64,000 bases of DNA from contig CAZMZW010000003.1 in NCBI GenBank assembly GCA_964571135.1, forward strand, positions 1 through 64,000, written 5' to 3'. How positions within the stretch are numbered: the stretch's first letter is position 1; every line of letters begins with the position of its first letter. The DNA comes from CAZMZW01 sp964571135. GTDB taxonomy: Bacteria; Chloroflexota; Anaerolineae; Anaerolineales; Anaerolineaceae. Under the pieces are notes generated by a model. That model was given only the letters and a program-made list of their open reading frames with translations, was not told where the DNA came from and ran no database searches. Shown piece by piece: positions 25,655 to 34,948 of the stretch. The position numbers and the translations under genes were made by a program.

Positions 25655-26635
25655 ATGCAAACCTGGTTGCACGGACGGGATTTGATCGGTGATCTGGATT
25701 TCACCAAGGAAGAGGTGGAAACAGTTCTGGATGTGGCCTTTGACCTTAAACGCAAACGCGCATTAAATGAACCCCACCCATACCTGCGTGATAAGGTACT
25801 GGCCATGTTGTTCTTTTTCAGCAGCACACGCACCCGCGGTTCTTTTGAAGCAGGCATGGCTCAGTTGGGTGGACATGCAGCATTTATCGAAAGCAAAACC
25901 ACGCAGATCGCGCATGGGGATACCCCCAAGGAGATCGGTGAGATCTTTGGCCGCTATTTTGATGGGATTGCCATCCGCCACTGCGATTGGAAGTTGGGCA
26001 ATCAATATCTAAATGCAGTCGCCAAGTATTCACGTTCGCCAATATTGAATATGCAATGTGATATTTATCATCCCTTTCAATGCCTGGCTGACCTGATGAC
26101 GATCATTGAAAAGAAAGGGCGCGATCTGCGCCGTAAAAAGATGGTGGTTTCCTGGGCGTATGCAGAATCCTATTCCAAACCCATTTCAGTTCCCCAAAGT
26201 CTTATTCTTCAAATGCCGCGTTTTGGGCTGGATGTGATTTTAGCGCACCCCCCAGAATTCAAATTAATGCCTGAGATCATGGAACAGGCTAAACAGGAAG
26301 CGCGTAAATACAGTACAGGTTTTGAAGTGATGGATGATATGGACAACGCTATTAAAGATGCTGATATTGTCTATGCCAAATCCTGGGGTCCTTTGGTCTT
26401 AACTTCAGATGCCAAAGAAGGTGAAACCATCACGAAAAAATATTCAAGCTGGATTACCGATGAGCGCAAAATGAAGCTTGCCAAAGAGGATGCCATTTAC
26501 ATGCATCCGCTACCCGCCGACCGCAATATTGAAGTGACCGATGCAGTCATTGATGGACCCAATTCAGTGGTCTTTGACCAGGCTGAAAACCGCCTGCACG
26601 CCCAGAAAGCCGTAATGGCTCTCACAATGGGATAA
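25655..26635 (+). CDS. ygeW: YgeW-like (knotted) carbamoyltransferase
   Basis: 326 residues. SSTRTR at 56-61 and HPFQ at 139-142 form the carbamoyl-phosphate site. The stretch SWAYAESYSKPISVPQS (166-182) followed by a region reading RFGLDVILAHP closely resembles E. coli YgeW, which belongs to the knotted carbamoyltransferases and lies in a purine/ureide gene cluster. HPLPADR near 285 is the C-terminal substrate loop. This version is shorter than the roughly 400-residue E. coli protein as I remember it. The physiological substrate of YgeW is not settled; the carbamate kinase gene 21 bases downstream suggests it releases carbamoyl phosphate. Confidence 0.78.
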   Translation: MQTWLHGRDLIGDLDFTKEEVETVLDVAFDLKRKRALNEPHPYLRDKVLAMLFFFSSTRTRGSFEAGMAQLGGHAAFIESKTTQIAHGDTPKEIGEIFGRYFDGIAIRHCDWKLGNQYLNAVAKYSRSPILNMQCDIYHPFQCLADLMTIIEKKGRDLRRKKMVVSWAYAESYSKPISVPQSLILQMPRFGLDVILAHPPEFKLMPEIMEQAKQEARKYSTGFEVMDDMDNAIKDADIVYAKSWGPLVLTSDAKEGETITKKYSSWITDERKMKLAKEDAIYMHPLPADRNIEVTDAVIDGPNSVVFDQAENRLHAQKAVMALTMG

Positions 26636-26656
26636 ATTAATATTAAGGAAATAATA

Positions 26657-27607
26657 ATGAATAAAAAAGTAGCAGTCGTCGCCATTGGCGGCAATTCTCT
26701 CATCAGAGATCCTAAGAATGTCACAGTTGAGGATCAATACTTAGCTGCCAAAGAGACAACTTTTCATATCGCGGATATGATCGAAGCCGGTTGGGATGTG
26801 GCCATAGGACATGGCAACGGCCCGCAGGTTGGTTTTATCTTGCGCCGTTCAGAGATCGCGGCTAAAGTGGAAGGCATGCATGAAGTCCCTTTGGATGTGT
26901 GCGGTGCAGATAGCCAGGGTGCAATTGGTTATGCCCTCCAGCAAACGCTGCAGAATGAATTATTTAAAAGAAAAATCAAGAAACCTGTGGCGACTGTGAT
27001 CACCCAGGTGCTGGTAGACCGCGATGACACCGCATTCAAGAACCCGACCAAACCCATCGGCGGTTTCATGGAAGAAGCAGATGCAAAAAAACGCGCCAGC
27101 GATCTTGGCTGGGCTGTTGTGGAGGATTCCGGCCGCGGGTGGCGGCGAGTGGTTGCTTCACCGATCCCGCAGGAAGTGGTTGAACTTGAATCGGTGGAAG
27201 CCCTCATCAGCGCAGGTGTAGTCGTCATTACGGTTGGCGGCGGGGGAATCCCCGTAATTAATGAAGACGGCGATTATAAGGGTACTGCCGCAGTGATTGA
27301 TAAAGATTATGCCAGCAGTTTACTGGCACGTAATATCAAGGCTGATCTTTTTCTTATTTCCACCGCGGTTGAAAAAGTGGCCTTAAATTATGGCAAACCG
27401 GATCAGAAATGGCTGGATAAGATCACCCTCGCAGACGCAAAGAAATACCTTGCAGAAGGTATCCATTTTGCCAAGGGTTCCATGGCGCCCAAGATGCAGG
27501 CCATCATTTGGTTCCTGGAGGCAGGCGGTAAAGAAGCGATCATTACCAACCCGGAGAATATAGGCCGCGCCTTGAAGGGTGAAACCGGCACCTATATTGT
27601 TTCTTGA
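26657..27607 (+). CDS. arcC: Carbamate kinase
   Basis: 316 residues of the amino-acid-kinase fold. AIGGNSLI at the N-terminus, GHGNGPQVGF near 53 and VGGGGIPV near 196 are carbamate-kinase signatures, with KDYASSLLA near 218 and KGSMAPKMQA near 278. It uses carbamoyl phosphate and ADP to make ATP, ammonia and CO2. Following two carbamoyltransferases, it is the ATP-yielding end of the locus. Close spacing (21 bases) and AAGGAAATA before the ATG support cotranscription. Confidence 0.94.
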   Translation: MNKKVAVVAIGGNSLIRDPKNVTVEDQYLAAKETTFHIADMIEAGWDVAIGHGNGPQVGFILRRSEIAAKVEGMHEVPLDVCGADSQGAIGYALQQTLQNELFKRKIKKPVATVITQVLVDRDDTAFKNPTKPIGGFMEEADAKKRASDLGWAVVEDSGRGWRRVVASPIPQEVVELESVEALISAGVVVITVGGGGIPVINEDGDYKGTAAVIDKDYASSLLARNIKADLFLISTAVEKVALNYGKPDQKWLDKITLADAKKYLAEGIHFAKGSMAPKMQAIIWFLEAGGKEAIITNPENIGRALKGETGTYIVS

Positions 27608-27631
27608 TAATTTAAGGTTAAGAACCATAAT
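27604..27631 (+). promoter_or_regulatory. Possible promoter before the nucleoside transporter genes
   Basis: TTGATA (27604-27609), a 16-base spacer and CATAAT (27626-27631), overlapping the arcC stop codon. It would give a leader of about 155 bases before the solute-binding protein. Confidence 0.4.
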
Positions 27632-27710
27632 AAAATAGAGGTAGATCGGTCATTGTCACCTTTTTTTACCACATTTCTTTTTAACCGTATTCGATGATCT
27701 GATTTTCTGA

Positions 27711-27768
27711 GAAGGAGGTGGTTGAAAATTAAATGGGTCGCCAAAATCTTTTAGAGATTTTTATTTGA
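27711..27768 (+). other. Short leader ORF with strong ribosome site and hairpin
   Basis: GAAGGAGGTG (27711-27720) precedes an ATG at 27733 that opens an 11-codon frame (MGRQNLLEIFI, stop at 27766). Inside it AAATCT and AGATTT can pair around TTTAG, followed by a T-rich stretch. It lies in the leader of the transporter operon. It may be an attenuator or just the remains of a gene start; there are no runs of one amino-acid codon. I see no purine-riboswitch core here. Confidence 0.35.
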
Positions 27769-27795
27769 CTAACCAACTTTAGAAAAGAGGAGAAC

Positions 27796-29058
27796 ATGAT
27801 TAAAAACCGTATTTGGATTGTTGCATCGCTTTTAATAGCGTTGGCCTTTGTTTTGGCAGCCTGTGCACCAGCAGCTACCCCTGTTGTCCCGGCAACCGCA
27901 GCTCCGGTTGCAGCTACCAAGGCTCCTGAAAAACCCAAAGAATTTAACTTTGGAATGCTGCTCGTTGGTCCTCGGAATGACGGCGGCTGGAGCCAGGCTC
28001 ATTATGAAGCCGGTTTATATGTAGAGAAGAAAGTAACCGGGGCAAAGATGCAGTATCTTGAAAATGTCTATGTTGGTGCTGGCGGTCTTCCTCAGGGAGT
28101 GACCGAAGCGGATGCCGCTGCCGACATGGTTACCAAGGGCGCTAAGTTGGTCATCTTTAACTCAGATGCCATGCAGGATAAAGCCATTGAGTTCGCCAAA
28201 GCTCATCCGGATGTATCTGTAATCCATGCCTCAGGTGATAGTGCCTGGAAAGATGGAGTCAATTTCAAGGATATTCCCAATTTGTATAACGTGATGGGCC
28301 GCATGGAATATGGCAAAATGATGGCTGGTTGTGCAGCTGCTTTGACCACCAAGACTGGCAAGATCGGCTATCTTGGACCATTGATCAATTCTGAAACTCG
28401 CCGCCTGGTTTCCTCGGTATATCTGGGCGCGAAATACTGCTGGACGAATTATCTGAACAAAAAAGCGGAAGACCTGAAGTTCAAAGTCACCTGGATCGGT
28501 TTCTGGTTCTATATTCCAGGTTTTTCAACTGATCCAACCCAGGTTGCCGATGAATTCTATAACAGTGGTTATGATGTGGTCGTTTCCGGTATCGATACCA
28601 CTGAAGGCCTGGTGGAAGCAGGTAAATTGCGCACTCAAGGAAAAACCGTCTGGGCAATCCCTTACGATTATAAGGATGCCTGTGCGGAAGCCAAGGAATA
28701 CTGCCTCGGAGTTCCTTATTTCAACTGGGGTCCTTCCTATGTGGAGCAAGTCAATAAAGCGATCAGCGGTACCTTCAAGGCTGGTTATGACTGGCTTGCA
28801 CCGGATTGGAAAAATATTAACAATCCGGATACCAGCATCGTTGGCTTTACCAAAGGCGCCGCATTAAGCGCGGAAGCTTCTGCAACACTTGATAAATTTA
28901 TCACGGCTCTGGCTGGCGGACTTAATCTGTTCGCAGGCCCGATGAAATACCAGGATGGGACCGTCTTCCTGGCGGAAGGTGTAAAAGCAACAGATCAGCA
29001 GATTTGGTATCTGCCTCTGCTTCTGGAAGGTATGGAAGGTTTAAGCGTTTCTAAATAA
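27796..29058 (+). CDS. BMP-family nucleoside/purine-binding lipoprotein of an ABC transporter
   Basis: 420 residues. The signal peptide ends in LAAC (Cys23), then a Pro/Ala/Thr linker, so the mature protein is tethered outside the membrane. The BMP/Med (periplasmic binding protein type 1) fold starts at FNFGMLLVGPRNDGGWSQA, with VIFNSDAMQDKAIEFA and GYDVVVSGIDTTEGLVEAG as later landmarks. Members of this family mainly bind nucleosides or purines. The next three genes encode the ATPase and two permeases. Strong ribosome site AGAGGAGAAC. Ligand inferred from family and locus. Confidence 0.9.
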   Translation: MIKNRIWIVASLLIALAFVLAACAPAATPVVPATAAPVAATKAPEKPKEFNFGMLLVGPRNDGGWSQAHYEAGLYVEKKVTGAKMQYLENVYVGAGGLPQGVTEADAAADMVTKGAKLVIFNSDAMQDKAIEFAKAHPDVSVIHASGDSAWKDGVNFKDIPNLYNVMGRMEYGKMMAGCAAALTTKTGKIGYLGPLINSETRRLVSSVYLGAKYCWTNYLNKKAEDLKFKVTWIGFWFYIPGFSTDPTQVADEFYNSGYDVVVSGIDTTEGLVEAGKLRTQGKTVWAIPYDYKDACAEAKEYCLGVPYFNWGPSYVEQVNKAISGTFKAGYDWLAPDWKNINNPDTSIVGFTKGAALSAEASATLDKFITALAGGLNLFAGPMKYQDGTVFLAEGVKATDQQIWYLPLLLEGMEGLSVSK

Positions 29059-29074
29059 ATAAGAGAAACAAAAC

Positions 29075-29102
29075 TTGGGGAAGGCGGGATCGCCTTCCCC
29101 AA
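29075..29102 (+). repeat. Strong intercistronic hairpin after the binding-protein gene
   Basis: A perfect 12-bp stem, TTGGGGAAGGCG with CGCCTTCCCCAA, and a GGAT loop, 17 bases after the stop. There is no T run. By analogy with other binding-protein operons it probably protects the upstream mRNA so the binding protein is made in excess over the ATPase and permeases. Confidence 0.65.
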
Positions 29103-29126
29103 AATAGTAATCATCCTTCAATCCTT

Positions 29127-30590
29127 ATGAAAATTCAATTTGAAGACATCGATATATCCTTTGGCAGTGTGCATGCTAATGATCATATCTGCATGACGAT
29201 CCCTTCCGGCACTATTCAAGGTATTCTGGGAGAAAATGGCGCTGGTAAAACCACCCTGATGAAAATTCTCTCGGGTTTTTATCAACCGGATGGCGGCCGA
29301 ATTCTCCTTGATGGGCAACCGGTGACAATTCATTCACCGTCAGATGCCATCCATTATGGGATTGGCATGCTGCACCAGGATCCATTGGATTTCCCGCCTC
29401 TGCGGGTGCTGGATAATTTTCTTTTAGGTCAAAAGGGGGGTATTAATCCTGAGTCTGGAAAAGCACGAAAAAGTCTAAATGAACTCCAGAATAAATTTGG
29501 CTTTAACATTAATCCTGATAATTACGTTGAAAACCTCACTGTGGGGGAAAGGCAGCAGCTTGAGATTTTACGATTGCTTTATTTGGGGGCGAAGGTACTG
29601 ATCCTGGACGAACCCACCACCGGTATCAGCGCTGAACAAAAAGAGAAGATTTTTAAAACCCTGGTTGTATTGGTCAAAGAAGGAAAAACAGTCATTTTTG
29701 TATCCCATAAACTGGAAGAAGTGGAAGGGTTGTGCAACCAGGTGGTTGTCTTAAGACAGGGGAAGGTTGTGGGAGAAGCCAGTCCACCCTATAAAACCAA
29801 AGACTTCGTTCGCATGATGTTTGGCAAGGAAATTAAACAAGCGATTCGCTGTTCCTGTAAAAACGAAACCCCCAGGATTACGCTTAAAAATCTCAGTCTG
29901 GAAGATTCCCGCCTTCAAATAAAAAATATCAATCTGCAAGTCTGCAGAGGTGAGATCATTGGTCTGGCAGGTATGGAAGGTTCCGGGCAGCAGCTCTTTT
30001 TACGGGCGCTGGCTGGATTGGTCGTTCCAGTGAGCGGGGAAATTGAGGTTGATGGCAAATTAATGAATCGCAGGTCTTATCATAATTTTCAAAAAGCGGG
30101 AGTCTATTATGTGCCGGCAGCAAGACTGGAAGAGGGGCTGATCTCAGGGTTTTCCCTGACCGAACATGTGGAATTGGTGGAAGACCAAAAAGGCTTTTTT
30201 ATTAAAAATGAAACACATCGCCTGGCTGCACAGAATAAAATAAACAACTTCAGCATTCATGGCAAACCGGAAAGCCTGGTGGAAAAGCTTTCGGGCGGCA
30301 ATCAGCAACGCGTATCGCTTGCATTGTTGCGCTCTCCCCAATCGGTGCTGCTGCTGGAACATCCCATGCGCGGGTTGGACATGGAATCCGCCATAGATAT
30401 TTGGAATAAGCTGCGGGATCATTGCCGGCAGGGATCATCCCTTTTTTTCACTTCTTCTGATCTTGAAGAGATCTTGCGATATAGCGACCGTATAATGGTC
30501 TTTTTTGGAGGTAAGGTATCCAAAGTGCTGGATGCAGAGAAAATGTCTGTAGAACAATTAGGGCAGATGATCGGTGGGAAGGGATTTTAA
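29127..30590 (+). CDS. Nucleoside ABC transporter ATP-binding protein (two fused ATPase domains)
   Basis: 487 residues. The N-terminal domain has GENGAGKTTLM (Walker A), LTVGERQQLEILRLL (signature) and LILDEPTTGIS (Walker B). The C-terminal domain has a degenerate Walker A (GLAGMEGSGQQLF) but a good signature LSGGNQQRVSLALL; the Walker B region reads VLLLEHPMRGLD, with His after the Glu. This arrangement is typical of BMP-linked sugar/nucleoside importers. It energises the permeases encoded just downstream. No Shine-Dalgarno sequence is obvious before the ATG at 29127. Confidence 0.9.
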   Translation: MKIQFEDIDISFGSVHANDHICMTIPSGTIQGILGENGAGKTTLMKILSGFYQPDGGRILLDGQPVTIHSPSDAIHYGIGMLHQDPLDFPPLRVLDNFLLGQKGGINPESGKARKSLNELQNKFGFNINPDNYVENLTVGERQQLEILRLLYLGAKVLILDEPTTGISAEQKEKIFKTLVVLVKEGKTVIFVSHKLEEVEGLCNQVVVLRQGKVVGEASPPYKTKDFVRMMFGKEIKQAIRCSCKNETPRITLKNLSLEDSRLQIKNINLQVCRGEIIGLAGMEGSGQQLFLRALAGLVVPVSGEIEVDGKLMNRRSYHNFQKAGVYYVPAARLEEGLISGFSLTEHVELVEDQKGFFIKNETHRLAAQNKINNFSIHGKPESLVEKLSGGNQQRVSLALLRSPQSVLLLEHPMRGLDMESAIDIWNKLRDHCRQGSSLFFTSSDLEEILRYSDRIMVFFGGKVSKVLDAEKMSVEQLGQMIGGKGF

Positions 30591-30605
30591 ATAGGAGCTT
30601 AATTA

Positions 30606-31655
30606 TTGAAGATTAAAACTATTATTTTTAATATTGGTTTCCGGATCCTGGCGATCGTGTCTGCTTTTTTGTTCACCGTCCTTATTATTGTTGCCATTCA
30701 GGCGCAGCCATTTGAGGCATATAAAAACATTTTATTGGGTTCGATTGGCAGCTCGCAGAAATTGGGAGAAGTGGTTCGCGCCTGGCTACCTCTCATTATC
30801 GTGACCTCTGGTTTGATGGTCACATATACGGCGGGCTTGTGGAATATTGGCGTCGAGGGGCAAATTACGATGGGGGCAATTTTTACCACGGCTGTAATGC
30901 GCCTGTTACAGGACCAATCCGTATCTCCACCATTGATCTTAATTCTGGCGATCATGGCTGGCGCGGTGGGTGGAATGCTATGGGCAAGCCTGGCGGGCCT
31001 CCTAAAAATAGTTGGCGGGATCAACGAAATATTTGCGGGGCTGGGCTTGAACTTTGTGGCGGATGCTATTGTGCTCTGGTTGATCTTTGGCCCATGGAAA
31101 CGTCCCGGGGTGGGTTCAATGAGCGGTACGATACCATTTAAGGATTCCTTGCGCCTTCCAACGCTGCCAGGATCACCGATCAGCATCTGGCCGGTTTTAA
31201 TTGCAGCTATCCTGGTAATTTCAATTTATATTGTCTTAAGAGGCAGTTACTTTGGACTGAGGTTGAAGGCCATTGGCAAGAATATTCGTGCAGCTTATTT
31301 AAAAGGAGTACCAACCGCAAAATATCTATTGGGGGCATTCATGTTGTGTGGTTTGTGCGCTGGACTGGCAGGTGCCATCCAGGTAACTGGTGTCCATTTC
31401 CGCCTGGTGCCTTCCATTGCCTCGGGTTATGGGTTTTTGGGAATCATGGTTGCCATGCTGGTTAATTTTCATGTCCTGTGGGCTTTACCGGTTGCATTTG
31501 TTTTCTCCACGTTGAATACTGGCAGTATTCAACTGCCGATTGTGATGAAACTGGATGCCTCCCTGGCGGGTGTCTTGCAGGGTTCCCTGGTCCTCTTTGT
31601 GCTTCTCATGGATGGTGTCCGTAAGAAGATATTAGGTAAAGCAGGGGAGGGCTGA
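30606..31655 (+). CDS. Nucleoside ABC transporter permease 1
   Basis: 349 residues, about nine to ten membrane spans, of the BPD_transp_2 permease family. Landmarks are GLWNIGVEGQITMGAI near 78-93 and LKAIGKNIRAAYLKGV near 222, the coupling segment for the ATPase. The start is TTG at 30606, supported by AGGAG eight bases upstream. It is separated by a single base from the second permease gene. Confidence 0.9.
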   Translation: MKIKTIIFNIGFRILAIVSAFLFTVLIIVAIQAQPFEAYKNILLGSIGSSQKLGEVVRAWLPLIIVTSGLMVTYTAGLWNIGVEGQITMGAIFTTAVMRLLQDQSVSPPLILILAIMAGAVGGMLWASLAGLLKIVGGINEIFAGLGLNFVADAIVLWLIFGPWKRPGVGSMSGTIPFKDSLRLPTLPGSPISIWPVLIAAILVISIYIVLRGSYFGLRLKAIGKNIRAAYLKGVPTAKYLLGAFMLCGLCAGLAGAIQVTGVHFRLVPSIASGYGFLGIMVAMLVNFHVLWALPVAFVFSTLNTGSIQLPIVMKLDASLAGVLQGSLVLFVLLMDGVRKKILGKAGEG

Positions 31656-31656
31656 A

Positions 31657-32655
31657 ATGGACTCAACTACGTTAACCAGCATCGCGGGTATGCTTGCCCT
31701 GGCGGCTCCATTAATTTTTGCTGTCATTGGTGAAACACTTACTGAAAAAGCCGGCATCATCAATCTCTCTTTAAATGGCACCATCCTCCTTTCAGCCATG
31801 AGCGGGTTTGTGGTTGCGACTTCCCTCAATAACATCCCATTGGGTTTTTTAGTCGGTGGTTTGGTGGGAATGCTGGTCGCTCTGATTGTGGCTTTTTCCA
31901 GCATCGCCTTGAGACAATCCCAGGTGGCGATAGGCTTCGTGCTCACACTTCTCTGCCGCGACCTCGCGTACTTCATAGGTAACCCGTTCATGGGCAATCC
32001 AGGTATTCGAGTACCGCATCTACCTATTCCCGGTTTGGTGGATATTCCCTATCTGGGTCCGATTTTCTTCAACCAAAATATCCTGGTTTATGCCAGCTAT
32101 TTGTTGATCATTTTTTCAACCCTGTGGATCTTTAAGACCCGCCCAGGCTTGATGCTGCAGGGTATTGGCGAAAAACCGATGGCAGCTTATACCCGCGGTA
32201 CTAATGTCAATCGATTGCGCTATATCTATGCAGCAATTGGCGGGTTTCTGGTGGGTCTGGCAGGACCCATGTATTCCCTGAGTGTTAAAGTGGGCTGGAA
32301 GGGATCGCTCTCCGGTTTGGATGGTTTAGGATGGATCGCATTAGCCATCACCATTTTTGGCGCCTGGAATCCTCTTCGGGCGGCGTTGGGTGTTTATCTT
32401 TTTGTGTTTTTACAATGGCTGGGGATCGTATTACAGCCTATCCTGGTAGACTTTCCTTCCCAGGTCTTGCAGGTGGCACCTTTTCCTTTAATGATATTGA
32501 CCCTGTTATTGGTGAATATTGGCAATACCGAATGGGTTGAGAAAATGCTGGCGCCTACACCGGAGGCATTCCGCCGAGCGGTAAAAAAGATCATTCGCAT
32601 CGTCCGCTCATCGCCGCCGGGTTCTCTGGGTGTGCCTTTTGAAAGCGGTAAATAG
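31657..32655 (+). CDS. Nucleoside ABC transporter permease 2
   Basis: 332 residues, hydrophobic throughout, same permease family. LTEKAGIINLSLNGTILL near 28-45 and IGEKPMAAYTRGTNVNRL near 168 are typical. A GGGGAGGG ribosome site overlaps the end of permease 1, indicating translational coupling. The C-terminal tail is basic. Forms the channel with permease 1. Confidence 0.9.
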   Translation: MDSTTLTSIAGMLALAAPLIFAVIGETLTEKAGIINLSLNGTILLSAMSGFVVATSLNNIPLGFLVGGLVGMLVALIVAFSSIALRQSQVAIGFVLTLLCRDLAYFIGNPFMGNPGIRVPHLPIPGLVDIPYLGPIFFNQNILVYASYLLIIFSTLWIFKTRPGLMLQGIGEKPMAAYTRGTNVNRLRYIYAAIGGFLVGLAGPMYSLSVKVGWKGSLSGLDGLGWIALAITIFGAWNPLRAALGVYLFVFLQWLGIVLQPILVDFPSQVLQVAPFPLMILTLLLVNIGNTEWVEKMLAPTPEAFRRAVKKIIRIVRSSPPGSLGVPFESGK

Positions 32656-32703
32656 TTATTTAATCAATAACAGTTGTAAAAAATACGATAATGGAGAAAC
32701 TTT

Positions 32704-33951
32704 ATGGGTAATTTTATCGGCTACCGCTGCTCTTTATGCGGCAAGGAATACCAACCAGAGCAGGTGACGTATACCTGCCCGGTGGATGGTGGTAATTTGG
32801 ATGTGGTAATGGATGCTGTCCGGATCGGCAAAGGCTACAGCGTTACCAACGTCACTTCGGAAACCGAAACCTCCATCTGGCGCTATATTCTGGTATTACC
32901 TGTGTCGGACCCGGATGGACGCGAAACTCCCTTGCGAGCCGTGGGTTGGACCCCGGTATATTCTCCGCAAAAACTAGCCAGGTCGTTGCATTTAGATAAT
33001 TTATGGATCAAGGATGAAAGCCGCAACCCGACCGCCAGCTTCAAAGATCGGGCCAGTGCCCTGGTGGTTGCACGTGCCAGGCAGATCGGTGCGGACGTGA
33101 TCATCACCGCTTCCACTGGCAATGCGGGCGCAGCTCTGGCAGGGATGGCAGCAGCAGTCGGACATCAGGCGGTCATTCTGGCTCCCAAAACAGCCCCTCC
33201 GGCCAAAGTTGCCCAATTGCTTGTGTATGGGGCAAAAGTTGTGCTGGTGGATGGCAATTATGACCAAGCATTTGACCTTTCAATCGAAGCCGCCAATGAG
33301 TTTGGCTGGTACTGCCGCAATACTGGCTACAACCCCTTCACTGCAGAGGGCAAGAAAACAGCCGCTTTGGAGATCTGGGAACAGGTGCTTCTTGACCACG
33401 AAGAATTTAAGAAACCCCTGTGCGTGTTTGTTTCCGTTGGGGATGGCAACATCATCTCCGGGATTCATAAAGGATTTAAAGACCTGGTTTCCTTCGGCTG
33501 GCTGGATCAAATGCCGCGTATTTTTGGAGTCCAAGCGGATGGTTCTGCAGCGATCGCCAATGCATTCAAAGCTGGAACCGAGGTTATTGTGCCTGTAAAA
33601 GCCCAAACCATCGCCGATAGTATTTCGGTTGATCTGCCTCGCGATGGGGTTCGCGCTGTGCGTGCAGCCCGCGAAACAAAGGGTGATTACATCGTGGTTA
33701 AAGATACAGATATTTTAAAAGCGATCAGCGAGCTGGGTAAAGTGGGAATTTTTGCTGAACCAGCCGGAGCAACCTCTTATGCCGGCCTGGTACAAGCTGT
33801 ACAAAAAGGGATCATCCATACCGATAACCCAGTACTGGTTTTAAATACCGGCAGCGGATTAAAGGATGTACGCGCTGCCATGCAGGCTGCTGGGGAAGCC
33901 CCGGTGATCGAACCAACGTTACCTGCGTTAAAAAAGTTACTGAAAAAATAA
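32704..33951 (+). CDS. Threonine-synthase-like fold-type II PLP enzyme
   Basis: 415 residues. An N-terminal zinc-ribbon-like start (Cys9, Cys12, Cys25) precedes the catalytic domain with the PLP Lys114 in NPTASFKDRAS and the glycine-rich phosphate loop TASTGNAGAAL. This is the ThrC family layout, but the position in a purine/carbamoyl locus with no other threonine genes suggests another amino-acid lyase or synthase, for example a 2,3-diaminopropionate-type ammonia lyase as found with YgeW in other purine clusters. That reassignment is inference. The stop overlaps the next ATG (TAATG). Confidence 0.8.
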   Translation: MGNFIGYRCSLCGKEYQPEQVTYTCPVDGGNLDVVMDAVRIGKGYSVTNVTSETETSIWRYILVLPVSDPDGRETPLRAVGWTPVYSPQKLARSLHLDNLWIKDESRNPTASFKDRASALVVARARQIGADVIITASTGNAGAALAGMAAAVGHQAVILAPKTAPPAKVAQLLVYGAKVVLVDGNYDQAFDLSIEAANEFGWYCRNTGYNPFTAEGKKTAALEIWEQVLLDHEEFKKPLCVFVSVGDGNIISGIHKGFKDLVSFGWLDQMPRIFGVQADGSAAIANAFKAGTEVIVPVKAQTIADSISVDLPRDGVRAVRAARETKGDYIVVKDTDILKAISELGKVGIFAEPAGATSYAGLVQAVQKGIIHTDNPVLVLNTGSGLKDVRAAMQAAGEAPVIEPTLPALKKLLKK

Positions 33952-34946
33952 TGGAATTGAAAATGCCAATAAACGCAAGACAAAATCTGAAGATTTCCAT
34001 CGTCGCCCCGGTATTTAATGAACACGATTGCCTTCCGGAATTTTATAAACGTATCTGCAAGGTGATGGATACCACAAGAAAAGCCTGGGAACTGTTGTTG
34101 ATCGATGATGGCTCAACCGATGGCTCAACGGAGATCATCCTTAACCTGGCAAGCAAAGATAAGCGCGTTCACCCCTTGATTTTTGCACGCAATTTCGGCC
34201 ATCAAATAGCCGTAACAGCTGGCATGGATCACGCTAGCGGGCAGGCAGTAGTGGTTATTGACGCTGATCTGCAGGACCCGCCTGAAGTGATCGCTGAGTT
34301 AATTGCCAAATGGCAGGAAGGTTACCAGGTGGTATTTGCTGTCCGCCGTAAAAGGGAAGGGGAGAGCTGGTTCAAAATAACAACCGCTTCCCTTTTCTAT
34401 CGCCTCATTTATAAGATCACGGATGTCAAGATCCCGCTGGATACGGGTGATTTCCGCCTTCTCGACCACCAGGTGGTGAAGGTGATGGGCAGCATGCGCG
34501 AAAAACACCGATTCTTGCGCGGTATGGCTGCCTGGGTGGGATTCCGCCAGGTTGGAGTGCCATATGACCGCAAGGAACGTTTCGCCGGTGCAACGAAATA
34601 CCCATTTAAGAAAATGCTGAGACTGGCTTTAAATGCCATTACCGGCTTTTCTTATTTCCCCCTGCAGTTGGCGACGTACGTAGGTTTCATTGCTGCTGGA
34701 TTAAGCATACTGGCTATTCCGGTTGTAGCAGTGATGCGCCTGGCTTCATCAGAAGCCTTTATGGGTCAAGCAACCACTTTAATATCGGTTCTATTCCTGG
34801 GCGGCGTGCAGTTGATCTGCCTGGGTATATTGGGCGAATATATTGGGCGAATATATGATGAGGTTAAAGGGCGCCCCTTGTATGTACTGAATGAAAATCC
34901 CCAAGTAAAAATAAAACAAAATAAAAGAAAGATACAGGAGAAATAA
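33951..34946 (+). CDS. Family 2 glycosyltransferase, dolichol-phosphate-mannose-synthase type
   Basis: 331 residues. A GT-A domain (about 10-240) starts with ISIVAPVFNEHDCLPEF and contains LLIDDGSTDGS and the metal-binding DADLQDPPE. Two membrane helices follow (about 240-262 and 275-300). This is the GtrB/DPM1-like layout that puts a sugar on a polyprenyl phosphate at the membrane. It starts at 33951 inside the TAATG stop-start overlap with the PLP gene, or at the ATG at 33963. Its coupling to catabolic genes is unexpected; no partner flippase or polymer gene is adjacent. Confidence 0.85.
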   Translation: MELKMPINARQNLKISIVAPVFNEHDCLPEFYKRICKVMDTTRKAWELLLIDDGSTDGSTEIILNLASKDKRVHPLIFARNFGHQIAVTAGMDHASGQAVVVIDADLQDPPEVIAELIAKWQEGYQVVFAVRRKREGESWFKITTASLFYRLIYKITDVKIPLDTGDFRLLDHQVVKVMGSMREKHRFLRGMAAWVGFRQVGVPYDRKERFAGATKYPFKKMLRLALNAITGFSYFPLQLATYVGFIAAGLSILAIPVVAVMRLASSEAFMGQATTLISVLFLGGVQLICLGILGEYIGRIYDEVKGRPLYVLNENPQVKIKQNKRKIQEK

Positions 34947-34948
34947 TC

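Noticed and set aside
27643..27795. A purine riboswitch before the nucleoside transporter operon
   Set aside because: The conserved three-way-junction core and the paired loop sequences of purine riboswitches are not present.
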